This document shows, in pieces, positions 1 to 8,733 of a DNA stretch of 64,000 bases. Position 1 is the first letter of the stretch, and each line of letters begins with the position of its first letter. The DNA lies in assembly GCF_029395475.1 (NCBI RefSeq), contig NZ_CP113917.1:1116001-1180000 (forward strand). The letters are read 5' to 3'. This stretch comes from Bifidobacterium sp. ESL0775 (GTDB lineage: Bacteria > Actinomycetota > Actinomycetes > Actinomycetales > Bifidobacteriaceae). The notes under the pieces are model-generated. The model did not search any database. It had not been told where the DNA came from and saw only the letters and a program-made list of their open reading frames with translations. A program made the translations under genes and the position numbers.

Positions 1-12
1 GGATGACGAATT

Positions 13-175
13 GACACGGGGGCTGTCTGCCTGCGCAAGCTGGCAGATGGCTGAGATGAGGATTTCCTCGACCGAATGAACGTGAGTCCGGACAATGCCG
101 GCGCACGGACGTCTCTCTTTTCCCGTGCCTTATATGCGCGCCGATAGGCGGTGCGCACAGTGGAAAGGCACAAAT
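13..175 (+). promoter_or_regulatory. TPP (thiamine pyrophosphate) riboswitch with SD-sequestering hairpin
   Basis: The aptamer spans about 13-112. It has the conserved thi-box segments: a GGGGGCTG start (18-25), GGCTGAGATGAGG (49-61), and a TGAAC stretch followed by AATGCCGGCGCACGG near the 3' end. Downstream, GTGCCTT (125-131) is the exact complement of AAGGCAC (165-171), which holds the ribosome-binding site of the next gene; TGCGC (135-139) and GCGCA (153-157) extend the same hairpin. This fits translational shut-off when TPP is bound. The 5' side of helix P1 was not resolved. Confidence 0.88.
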
Positions 176-176
176 C

Positions 177-806
177 ATGTCATCATCGAATCAAACGACC
201 GTCATCTCGAAACCGAACCTCAAATGGCGCGTGGTCGATATCGCCGTCGCCTCGGTCATCGGCGTCGCCAGCGCGTTGATCTATTGGGCCGCGGCGTTGC
301 TCTATGGCCCGGTCGCCTCGCCTCTTGACGCACTCGTTCCCGGGCTCGGAGGCCTGATGAACGGCTTCTGGCTCTTCGCCGGCCCCCTCGCCGCGGTCAT
401 CGTGCGCAAGCCGGGAGCCGCAATATACGCCGAAGTCGTCGCGGGAGTGCTCGAAGCGCTCTGGGGCAACACCTGGGGCGGCATGCAGACGTTTCTCATC
501 GCGTTGGTGCAGGGGATCTTCGCTGAGATCGTCTTCCTTGTGGTGATGTACAAGGTCTGGAACCTCGTCACGGTCACGCTTTCCGGGACGATTTCCGCCA
601 TCAGCTGCTGGGCCTACACCTTCTTCACAAATCTGCAGGGATTCAAGATCACCGGCGTCTACGGCATCTGGAACCTCGTCGCCACGGTGATTTCCGGGGC
701 GTTGGTGGCAGGCGTGCTGATGTGGTACCTCTACATCGCCATCGCCAAGACCGGCGCGATCGACAAGTTCGCCTCGGGCCGTCAGGTCCGTGCCTCATCC
801 AAGTGA
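177..806 (+). CDS. ykoE: ECF transporter S component, YkoE family (thiamine precursor uptake)
   Basis: Membrane substrate-binding (S) subunit of an energy-coupling factor importer. The 209-residue protein has about five to six hydrophobic segments with short loops, as usual for S components. It carries an aromatic-rich stretch around LEALWGNTWGG (about residues 90-100) typical of YkoE-like proteins. The TPP riboswitch directly upstream and the fused ATPase/T protein directly downstream make hydroxymethylpyrimidine or thiamine the likely substrate. The start is ATG 177, preceded by the AAAGG that the riboswitch can hide. Family and substrate class are well supported; the exact ligand is inferred from the riboswitch. 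Confidence 0.85.
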   Translation: MSSSNQTTVISKPNLKWRVVDIAVASVIGVASALIYWAAALLYGPVASPLDALVPGLGGLMNGFWLFAGPLAAVIVRKPGAAIYAEVVAGVLEALWGNTWGGMQTFLIALVQGIFAEIVFLVVMYKVWNLVTVTLSGTISAISCWAYTFFTNLQGFKITGVYGIWNLVATVISGALVAGVLMWYLYIAIAKTGAIDKFASGRQVRASSK

Positions 807-845
807 GCGTATTCATTAGGATTTTAGGTATCGATGGGAGAACGT

Positions 846-3626
846 ATGCAAGGCGAGCAATCGAAGACATCCGATAGCCGAGAAGATGGCATGACGGTAC
901 AGTCCGTTTCGCATGCCAACGCGGCTATTGCCTCGACGGTTCCGCAGGATGGGGAACCTGCTGCCAGTACGGCTTCTCCCAAGGTGCCGCCCGCTTCGAT
1001 CCGTTTCGAGAACTGGGGCTATCGTCACGCCTCACGCCGGCATTTCGCCGTGCGCGGCCTCAATCTTGACATCAAGCCAGGCGAGCGTGTGCTTTTGCTT
1101 GGGGCCTCAGGCATCGGCAAGTCGACGATACTGGAAGGCGCTTCCGGCCTGCTTGGCGGGGATGTGGTGGAAGCCACGAACGAAGGCGGACAAGGCGAAA
1201 CCGGCCAGGTCGTCGCCGTCGAGGATTCGGAAGGCGGGGTGACCGAAGGCGGTGTCTTCATCGATGGCGACGTTCCGGCCGCCTGCGCCCATGGCCGGGT
1301 CGGACTCGTTTTGCAGGACCCCGACGCGCAGGCGATTTTCGAGCGTCTTGGTGACAATGTCGCCTTTGGCCCGGAGAACATGGGCGTGCCACGTTCCGAG
1401 ATTTGGCAGCGGGTCAGGCAAAGCCTTGCCGCTGTAGGGCTTGAAGGCTTGCAGTTGCACCGTTCCACCATGCACTTGAGTGGCGGGCAGATGCAACGGC
1501 TCGCGTTGGCCGGGGCGTTGGCCATGCAGCCGGGGGCGTTGCTTCTGGACGAGCCGACGGCGAACCTCGATCCGGAAGGCGTCGAACAAGTCATTGGTGC
1601 GGTTGCTGATGTATTACATAATACCGAAGCGACCATGTTGTTGGTCGAGCATCGCGCTGGCCCGTGGATTGACCTTATCGATAGGGTCATCGTCCTTGGT
1701 CTCGAATCCGACGACCAGGTCAAGGCCCGCGTCACGCAGGTCGGTGACGATGCCGAGATCGACCACAGTGGGTTCCGCCGGACCATCGTGGTGGCGGATG
1801 GCACGCCTGACGAGGTGTTCGAGAACCGTGACCTTGATTTCGCCGCGCTCGGCATCTGGATGCCAGACAAATACCGCCGTCCAGAAGACGAGATCCACCG
1901 CATCCATACCGATGACGAGCCGGCCAGCGATCCTGCGCTTGGCGACGGCAAGGCGCTGCTTTCCACCAAAGGACTGTCCATCGGCCGCAACGGCAAAGCC
2001 ATAGCCGAACATATCAACGTCTCCTTCGCCGCCGAGCAGATCACCGCGTTGGTGGGCCGCAACGGTGTCGGCAAATCCACGCTGTCATTGACGTTGGCTG
2101 GACTATTGGAGCCTGTGGCTGGTAGCGTTGAAGCCTCACCGGAACTGGCGAAAGGGGCAACCGGCAATGCGCCGATGGAGTGGAAATCGACGGAACTGGC
2201 GGCGCGCATCTCCTACGTCTTCCAGAACCCCGAGCACCAGTTCGCGCGAGGAAGCGTGGTCGAAGAGGTCATGCTTGGGCTTTTGCGCACTGGAACGCTG
2301 GAGGATGAGGCCAAGGAGAAGGCCATGGCGTTGTTGCGCCGATTCAGGCTTTCGCAATATGCCTCGGTCAACCCGTATACGCTTTCCGGCGGCGAGAAGC
2401 GGCGCTTGACCGTTGCGGCCTCGCTGGCTGCCGCGCCACGCGTCATCATCCTCGACGAGCCCACCTTCGGGCAGGACCGACGCACATGGATGCAGATCGT
2501 CTCGCTGATCCATTCCCTGCGCGGTGATGGTGTCAGCGTCATTGTGGTGACCCATGACCGCGATCTGGTCACGGCTCTTGGCGCCCGCGTCATCGAACTG
2601 CAGGCGCAAGGCGATGACGAAGGCGTCCGTTCGATGCATGTGTCGGAAACCGCTCCACTTACCGATGGCAATGGTGATGATTCTCGGCATCACGATGATG
2701 ATTTGCCTGAGAATGATACGGGAATGGCAGATACCGAGGCGAGTTCTTACGGCGAGCATATTGATGACAAAACCATTACGACTCCTTCAAAAGACGGCGA
2801 AAAACTGGATGCCACCATCACCGTCAGTCCGGTCAACGAGCGCGACGAACAGGAACGACAGTCCAGCCGCTCGCCGTTCCTCGCCTCGCTCAATCCGTCA
2901 TTTCGCTTGCTGGGCGGCTTCATCGCCGCGTTGCCACTGATCCTGAGCCTCGACTGGGTCTCGGCAAGTGTCGCATTGCTGATCGAATTCATCCTGCTGG
3001 CCTGTATCCGTCTCTCGCCGTGGCGCGTGGTCAAATCGACCTGGCCGGTCTTCATCGGCGCTCCTGGCTCGGCGCTCGCCGTCCTGCTCTATGGCAAGGA
3101 AGGCGGCCGCGTCTGGTGGCATTGGGCGATGATCACCGTCACCGACCGCTCGGCCGTGTTGGCGCTAGCGACCGGCATCCGCATCCTGGCCATCGGCATA
3201 CCGGCCATTATCGCTGTGCTGGGCGTGGAAACCACGGATTTGGCCGATTCCTTCAGCCAGATCCTCCACCTGCCCGACCGTTTCGTCTACGGCGGCCTCG
3301 CCGGCATGCGCCTTTTCTCGGTCTTGCGCGACGACTGGGCCGCGCTCACCGCCTCCCGCCGTTCCCGCGGCCTAGGCGATGAGAATAAGGTCAAGGCCTT
3401 CTTCCCGCAGACTTTCGCGCTGTTGGTGCTTTCCATCCGCCGTTCCACCACGTTGGCCACCGCCATGGAAGCCCGGGGCTTCGGCGGCGACATCCCGCGC
3501 ACCCACGCCCGCGTAAGCCATGTAAACACCCGCGATTGGGCCTTCGTCATCGTCTGCGCGCTCGTCCCCACTGTCTCCCTGATAGCCGCCGCCATCGCCG
3601 GCACCTTCACCTTCTTCGGTGGGTGA
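846..3626 (+). CDS. ECF transporter fused ATPase-ATPase-T component (YkoD/YkoC-like)
   Basis: One polypeptide of 926 residues holds both ATPases and the coupling subunit of the ECF importer. ATPase 1: Walker A GASGIGKST near residue 87, signature LSGGQMQRLALAGAL, Walker B LLLDEPTANLD. ATPase 2: GRNGVGKST near residue 405, LSGGEKRRL, IILDEPTFGQD. A hydrophilic Asp/Glu/His-rich linker follows (about residues 600-680), then a membrane domain ending with two T-component coupling motifs, SRRSRGLG and AMEARGFGG. An insert of about 30 acidic/glycine residues lies just after the first Walker A. ATG 846 is chosen over ATG 834 because GGGAGAA (836-842) sits just before it. It is probably co-transcribed with the S component and so under the TPP riboswitch. 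Confidence 0.88.
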   Translation: MQGEQSKTSDSREDGMTVQSVSHANAAIASTVPQDGEPAASTASPKVPPASIRFENWGYRHASRRHFAVRGLNLDIKPGERVLLLGASGIGKSTILEGASGLLGGDVVEATNEGGQGETGQVVAVEDSEGGVTEGGVFIDGDVPAACAHGRVGLVLQDPDAQAIFERLGDNVAFGPENMGVPRSEIWQRVRQSLAAVGLEGLQLHRSTMHLSGGQMQRLALAGALAMQPGALLLDEPTANLDPEGVEQVIGAVADVLHNTEATMLLVEHRAGPWIDLIDRVIVLGLESDDQVKARVTQVGDDAEIDHSGFRRTIVVADGTPDEVFENRDLDFAALGIWMPDKYRRPEDEIHRIHTDDEPASDPALGDGKALLSTKGLSIGRNGKAIAEHINVSFAAEQITALVGRNGVGKSTLSLTLAGLLEPVAGSVEASPELAKGATGNAPMEWKSTELAARISYVFQNPEHQFARGSVVEEVMLGLLRTGTLEDEAKEKAMALLRRFRLSQYASVNPYTLSGGEKRRLTVAASLAAAPRVIILDEPTFGQDRRTWMQIVSLIHSLRGDGVSVIVVTHDRDLVTALGARVIELQAQGDDEGVRSMHVSETAPLTDGNGDDSRHHDDDLPENDTGMADTEASSYGEHIDDKTITTPSKDGEKLDATITVSPVNERDEQERQSSRSPFLASLNPSFRLLGGFIAALPLILSLDWVSASVALLIEFILLACIRLSPWRVVKSTWPVFIGAPGSALAVLLYGKEGGRVWWHWAMITVTDRSAVLALATGIRILAIGIPAIIAVLGVETTDLADSFSQILHLPDRFVYGGLAGMRLFSVLRDDWAALTASRRSRGLGDENKVKAFFPQTFALLVLSIRRSTTLATAMEARGFGGDIPRTHARVSHVNTRDWAFVIVCALVPTVSLIAAAIAGTFTFFGG

Positions 3627-3771
3627 GAACAGCGCTGGTTTGACTGAGACGATCTCAGACGGTCGTGGATTAGCGGCGGCTTGTTTTGCGCGATCTCATG
3701 TTGTCTTGCAGATCAGGCATGGATAAACATGCTCTGTGAATCATGGTAATGACTTCGCGTAAAGTGTAATT

Positions 3772-4785
3772 ATGCCTTTTAATCAGCACATCATTGACAA
3801 TCCCAAGTCCGAGCGCGTGCGGCGCGTGGCGGAGCTGGAGAAGAGCAAAGGCCGCAAGAAAGCCGGGAAGTTCCTTATTGAGGGGCCGCAATCCGTGCGT
3901 GAGGCCGTGCGGTGGATGCCCGATGTGGTCGAGGACTGCTATGTGCAGATGGATGAGCGGCGGGACGGATTGCTTTCCCCGGTGGTCGAGGACATCGCGC
4001 GAGAGGCCGACGGACAGGGACTTTATATTCATCAGGTGACCGGTGATGTAATGCATCGTATGAGCACTGATTCGCAGGGCATCGTCGCCGTCGGTGATCT
4101 GGAAGCCATGAAACAGCGGATGTCGGATGAATTTGAAACGCCTCAAAACCGCGAAGTTTCCAAAAATCAAGCGGATAAAACTTTGGCCGCGTTCTGGCAG
4201 ATACGCGATCCGGGCAACGCGGGGACGGTGATTCGCTCGGCTGATGCCGCTGGGTGCCGTGCGGTTATTTTCGTCGACGATTGCGTCGACCGGTTCAACC
4301 CCAAGGTCATCCGTTCCACGGCGGGCTCGCTGTTCCATCTGCCGGTGGTCACCATGGGCACCGATGAGCTCTTCACGTGGGCGCAGGCCCAGGAGCTCGA
4401 AGTGATGGCGGCCGATGTATACGGAACAGAAAAAGTGAAACCGGAATCGTTGATTGACGTGGTGACTGAATCCGGCCATTCTTCAACGGGTAACGGCGGA
4501 AATCGGAGCGGCAGGGGGAATGATGCCTTGCGGCATGATGGGAATGACAATATTGCCCGAAGCAAGCCCGATGACGAAAATGCAGCCAACCAAAGCAAGC
4601 GAACTTCTCGTGTGATTTTGTTCGGCAACGAGGCCCGTGGCTTGCCTCATGATGTATTGGAGCGCGTGCAGCGCATCGTGTCCATCCCGCTGTATGGCAA
4701 GGCCGAATCGCTGAATCTCGCCACCAGCACCTCGGTGATGCTCTTTACGCTGGCGATGGCCCGTGACGCAGCAAAACGTCAATAA
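3772..4785 (+). CDS. TrmH/SpoU family RNA 2'-O-methyltransferase
   Basis: Predicted SAM-dependent methyltransferase acting on rRNA or tRNA ribose. The three SpoU motifs are visible: IRDPGNAGTVIRSADAAGC (motif 1, about residue 144), LFGNEARGLP (motif 2, about 283) and IPLYGKAESLNLATSTSVML (motif 3, about 303). An N-terminal substrate-binding domain precedes them. A low-complexity insert rich in Ser, Gly, Asn and Asp (about residues 230-275) separates motifs 1 and 2 and makes the 337-residue protein longer than the usual 250-290. A tsnR-like gene upstream of pheST is also the order in mycobacteria. The RNA target cannot be assigned. Confidence 0.85.
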   Translation: MPFNQHIIDNPKSERVRRVAELEKSKGRKKAGKFLIEGPQSVREAVRWMPDVVEDCYVQMDERRDGLLSPVVEDIAREADGQGLYIHQVTGDVMHRMSTDSQGIVAVGDLEAMKQRMSDEFETPQNREVSKNQADKTLAAFWQIRDPGNAGTVIRSADAAGCRAVIFVDDCVDRFNPKVIRSTAGSLFHLPVVTMGTDELFTWAQAQELEVMAADVYGTEKVKPESLIDVVTESGHSSTGNGGNRSGRGNDALRHDGNDNIARSKPDDENAANQSKRTSRVILFGNEARGLPHDVLERVQRIVSIPLYGKAESLNLATSTSVMLFTLAMARDAAKRQ

Positions 4786-4946
4786 AACGGTTTCATCATG
4801 ATGTGATAATCGGCACAAACGCGCATGGCGCTATGTCGAGTCATATTGAAACAATGAAAAGGCTGTAAATGCTTGGGATTCATGACTTTTGCGCGTGTAA
4901 TCGCAAACGTTTCAAGGTTTGAAAAAACTTAAAGGAAAGGGTACTC

Positions 4947-6014
4947 GTGGCACAGAGTGCGTCATTCGATGCAGGAGCGGTGACCGATGCGGTCGCCGAG
5001 GGCATCTCGAAAATCAAAAGTGCCTCCACCATGGAGGAGCTCAAAGCCATCAAGGCGGAATACGCCGGCGCCGAGTCAGCGATGACCCAGGCCAGCCGCG
5101 CCATCGGAGGGCTTCCCGCAGACGAGAAGAAAGGCGCCGGCCAGCTCATGGGCAAGTTGCGCGCCGATTTCGGACGCGCCTACGGGCTCAAAGAGACGCA
5201 GGTCAAGGCCGAAGAGGAGACCCGTCAACTCGCCTCCGAGACAGTTGACATGACCCTTCCGGTCAACCGCAAGCCGCTGGGTGCCCGCCATCCGCTTCCG
5301 AAGCTGATGGAGGACGTCGAGGACCTCTTCATCTCCATGGGGTGGCAAATCTCTGCGGGTCCAGAAGTGGAAACCGAATGGTACGACTTTGACGCGCTGA
5401 ACTTCGGGCCGGACCATCCTGCCCGCCAGATGCAGGACACCTTCTATGTCAAGGGCAACCAGGCCAAGGACGCCGCAGGATTTGTGGGCTCCAATATGGT
5501 CCTGCGCACGCAGACTTCCTCCGATCAGGTGCGTGCCTTGCTGACCCGCGGTGTGCCGCTCTACATCGCTTCCCCCGGCCGCGTGTTCCGCACCGACGAG
5601 CTCGATGCCACGCATACGCCTGTCTTCCACCAGTGCGAGGCGCTGGCTGTCGACAAGGGCCTGACCATGGGCGACCTCAAAGGTGTGCTTGATAAGCTCG
5701 CTGTTTCGATGTTCGGCCCAGAGGCCAAGAGCCGCCTGCGCCCAAGCTACTTCCCGTTCACCGAACCCAGCGCCGAGCTCGATCTGTGGTTCCCCGACAA
5801 GAAGGGCGGCCCCGGCTGGATCGAATGGGGCGGCTGCGGCATGGTCAACCCGAATGTATTACGTTCGGCCGGCCTTGACCCGGACGTCTACACCGGCTTC
5901 GCGTTCGGCGTGGGCATGGAGCGCACGTTGCTGCTGCGCCATGATATCAACGATATGCACGACCTCGTCGAAGGCGACGTGCGTTTCAGCAAACAGTTTG
6001 TGATGGGGGAGTGA
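4947..6014 (+). CDS. pheS: phenylalanine-tRNA ligase alpha subunit
   Basis: Catalytic subunit of the cytoplasmic (alpha-beta)2 enzyme that charges tRNA-Phe. The 355-residue protein has the N-terminal helical tRNA-binding coiled coil (about 1-90) and then the class II core. The core includes the motif 2 region FRTDELDATHTPVFHQCEAL and the motif 3 region EWGGCGMVNPNVL ... GFAFGVGMERTLLLRH. Translation starts at GTG 4947, eight bases after AAAGGAAAGG. pheT follows seven bases downstream. No T-box is visible upstream. Confidence 0.97.
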   Translation: MAQSASFDAGAVTDAVAEGISKIKSASTMEELKAIKAEYAGAESAMTQASRAIGGLPADEKKGAGQLMGKLRADFGRAYGLKETQVKAEEETRQLASETVDMTLPVNRKPLGARHPLPKLMEDVEDLFISMGWQISAGPEVETEWYDFDALNFGPDHPARQMQDTFYVKGNQAKDAAGFVGSNMVLRTQTSSDQVRALLTRGVPLYIASPGRVFRTDELDATHTPVFHQCEALAVDKGLTMGDLKGVLDKLAVSMFGPEAKSRLRPSYFPFTEPSAELDLWFPDKKGGPGWIEWGGCGMVNPNVLRSAGLDPDVYTGFAFGVGMERTLLLRHDINDMHDLVEGDVRFSKQFVMGE

Positions 6015-6021
6015 ACCAACA

Positions 6022-8625
6022 ATGCCAATGGTAGATATTGACTGGCTCAAGGAGCACGTCGAGGTTCCGGCTGGTCTTACATACGAACAGCTTGCCAAGG
6101 ATCTGGTTCACGTCGGCCTTGAGGAAGAGGAGATTCACGCCTCGCAGGTCACCGGCCCGATCGTGGTCGGCTATGTGGTGGACTGCACGCCCGAGCCGCA
6201 GAAGAACGGCAAGACCATCAACTGGTGCCACGTCGATGTCGGCGAGAAATACAACGACACTGACGAAAATGGCAACAAGGTGCCGCGCGGCATCGTCTGC
6301 GGCGCGCCGAACATGGCGGCCGGCGAGAAGGTCGTCGTCACCCTGCCGGGAGCGGTATTGCCCGGCGATTTCAAGATCGAACCGCGCAAGACCTACGGCC
6401 ACATCTCCAACGGCATGTGTGCCTCGGAGCGTGAGCTGGGGCTGGGCAGCGACCACAGCGGCATCATCCTCCTGAACCACTACGGTTTCAGCAAGGAAGA
6501 GACCGACGCGCTGAAGCCCGGCGACGACGCGATGCACCTGCTGCATCTCGATCAACCGGTGCTCGAGATCAACATCACCCCGGATCGCGGCTATACGATG
6601 TCCTACCGTGGCGTGGCGCGCGAATACCACCATTCCACCGGTGCGGCCTACACTGATCCGGTCGTCGCGCTCAACGCCGAGACCCCGAAGGTCGCCGAGA
6701 ATGGCAAGGGCGACATCGAAGTCGAGATCGAGGACAACAACCCGATCCACGGTGTGCCCGGATGCGACCGCTATTATGCGCGTATCGTGCGTAACTTCGA
6801 CCCGTCGGCCGAGACGCCGAGCTGGATGCGGCGTCGCCTGATCCGCGCCGGCATGCGTTCGATCTCGCTGGCTGTGGACGTCACCAACTATGTGATGATG
6901 GACTTGGGTCAGCCGATGCACGCCTACGACCTCGACAAGATTTGCGGGCCGATCGTCGTCCGCCGCGCGAATCAGGGCGAGACCCTGACGACACTCGACG
7001 GCAAGAAGCATGACCTGAGCGTCGAGGATCTGCTCATCACCGATTCGCCCGATGGCAAGCGCGGCTCCCGTATCCTTGGCCTCGCCGGCGTTATGGGCGG
7101 CCTTTACGGCGAAGTCACCGCCGACACCAAGAACATTCTTCTGGAGTCTGCCCACTTCGATCAGGTGACCATCGCCCGTTCCGCTCGTCGTCACAAGACC
7201 CCGTCCGAGGCGTCCAAGCGCTACGAGCGCGGTGTGGATTATGCGTTGCAGCCTGCAGCTGCTCAGATGGCCGCCGACCTGATGGCCAAGTACGGCCACG
7301 GCGAACCATCCGATACGCCTATCGACGTCAACAACACCCAGCCGCGTGAGGCCATCGATTTCAAGTTCACCGAGACCAAGCGTCTCACCGGACTCGACAC
7401 CTCCGACCAGCGTATCCGCGAGATTCTCGAGGACATCGGCTGCAAGGTCAGCGACGGCAAGGAAGAAGGCCACATTTCCGTGGTGCCTCCGACCTGGCGT
7501 CCGGATCTCACGATGCCCTGCGACCTGGTTGAGGAAATCGCGCGTCTCGTCGGTTATGACGAGATTCCGATCACCATGCCTCCGGCGCCTGTCGAAGGCG
7601 AAGTCGGGCTGACCCCTGACCAGCAGCGCCAGCGCGACGTGGCCAATGAGCTTGCCGAATATGGTCTCGTGGAGACGTTGAGCTATCCGTTCGTCGGCGA
7701 TGCCGACTTCAAGGCATTCGGCTACGACGCCGACGAAATCAAGCCGGTGAGCGTCGAAGTCGCCAACCCGTTGGCCGGCGACCGTCCGTACCTGCGTCGT
7801 GAAGTCCTGCCGACACTGGCCCAGACCGTGCAACGCAATCTGCGTCGCGGCCTCGAGAACATCTCGCTCTACGAGATTGGTCACGTCTATCTCTGGGATC
7901 CGAACGCCCCGGCCATTCCGGCTCTGCCCGGTGGCCAGCGCCCGAGCGAAGAGGAGCTCAAGGCGCTCGATGCCGGTCTGCCCGAACAGCCGTTGCACGT
8001 CGCCGCGATTCTGACCGGCAAGGCCATCGAAACTGGTTGGCTCGGCGAAAGCCGCGACGTCGACTATAGCGATGCCGTTGAAGCGATGAACCGCGTTGCC
8101 GACCGTCTCGGCGCCAAGGTCCAGATCGTGCAGCCCGAACCGCAGGACGTGCCGATGCAATGGCATCCGGGTCGCGCCGCCAAGGTCATGGCCGGCGACA
8201 CGTTCGTCGGCATGGTTGGCGAGCTGCATCCGCACGTCAATGCCGCGCTCGGCTTCCCTGAGCATTCCGCTGCGTTCGAACTGAACCTGACCGCCCTCTT
8301 CGCCACGCTGAGTGGCAAGCCGGTGCAGGCCAAGCCGATTTCGACCTTCCCGCCGGTCAAACAGGATCTTGCGTTCACGGTTTCCGATACGGTCACCGCC
8401 GCGCAATTGCAGCAGGTCATCGAAGAGGCCGCAGGTGACAATCTCGAGTCCATCGAGCTCTTCGACGTGTTCTCCGGCGACCAGCTGGGCGAGCACCAGA
8501 AGTCCCTTGCTTACTCGGTCACTTTCCGCTCTCCGGATAAGACGCTCACCAGCGACGACACGGAGGCCATCCGCAAGGCTATCGTCGATAAGGCGAAAGC
8601 CATCGGCGCCGAGCTGAGGGCCTGA
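6022..8625 (+). CDS. pheT: phenylalanine-tRNA ligase beta subunit
   Basis: Partner of PheS; binds tRNA-Phe and hydrolyses mischarged Tyr-tRNA. The 867 residues cover the full set of domains: an EMAP-like RNA-binding fold near the N-terminus (about 40-150, with VGEKVVVTLPGAVLPG), B3/B4 editing domain (about 230-410), B5 domain, catalytic-like core, and a C-terminal FDX-ACB domain from about 770. Length is somewhat above the usual 800-830. It forms an operon with pheS. A 12-bp stem hairpin follows 43 bases downstream. Confidence 0.97.
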   Translation: MPMVDIDWLKEHVEVPAGLTYEQLAKDLVHVGLEEEEIHASQVTGPIVVGYVVDCTPEPQKNGKTINWCHVDVGEKYNDTDENGNKVPRGIVCGAPNMAAGEKVVVTLPGAVLPGDFKIEPRKTYGHISNGMCASERELGLGSDHSGIILLNHYGFSKEETDALKPGDDAMHLLHLDQPVLEINITPDRGYTMSYRGVAREYHHSTGAAYTDPVVALNAETPKVAENGKGDIEVEIEDNNPIHGVPGCDRYYARIVRNFDPSAETPSWMRRRLIRAGMRSISLAVDVTNYVMMDLGQPMHAYDLDKICGPIVVRRANQGETLTTLDGKKHDLSVEDLLITDSPDGKRGSRILGLAGVMGGLYGEVTADTKNILLESAHFDQVTIARSARRHKTPSEASKRYERGVDYALQPAAAQMAADLMAKYGHGEPSDTPIDVNNTQPREAIDFKFTETKRLTGLDTSDQRIREILEDIGCKVSDGKEEGHISVVPPTWRPDLTMPCDLVEEIARLVGYDEIPITMPPAPVEGEVGLTPDQQRQRDVANELAEYGLVETLSYPFVGDADFKAFGYDADEIKPVSVEVANPLAGDRPYLRREVLPTLAQTVQRNLRRGLENISLYEIGHVYLWDPNAPAIPALPGGQRPSEEELKALDAGLPEQPLHVAAILTGKAIETGWLGESRDVDYSDAVEAMNRVADRLGAKVQIVQPEPQDVPMQWHPGRAAKVMAGDTFVGMVGELHPHVNAALGFPEHSAAFELNLTALFATLSGKPVQAKPISTFPPVKQDLAFTVSDTVTAAQLQQVIEEAAGDNLESIELFDVFSGDQLGEHQKSLAYSVTFRSPDKTLTSDDTEAIRKAIVDKAKAIGAELRA

Positions 8626-8668
8626 ACGGTTTAACCACAAGATCGGTGTCTCAGGATGCCAGAAAATA

Positions 8669-8710
8669 ACGGAGTCTACGTGCAGATTGGCGTAGACTCC
8701 GTATTGATAT
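8669..8710 (+). terminator. hairpin downstream of pheT
   Basis: Perfect 12-bp inverted repeat ACGGAGTCTACG (8669-8680) and CGTAGACTCCGT (8691-8702) with a 10-nt loop, followed by a weak T-rich stretch ATTGATATTGT. Placed between pheT and the next gene, it probably ends pheST transcription; the weak T tract leaves room for attenuation instead. Confidence 0.55.
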
Positions 8711-8733
8711 TGTCCTTACATGGAAAGTGCACG

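Noticed and set aside
4870..4923. Possible short leader peptide before pheS (17 codons, two Phe) as an attenuation system
   Set aside because: Only two separated Phe codons, no ribosome-binding site and no terminator/antiterminator pair could be drawn.
5986..8640. 884-codon minus-strand frame opposite pheT
   Set aside because: A shadow of the high-GC pheT codons; composition is unlike a real protein and pheT is certain.
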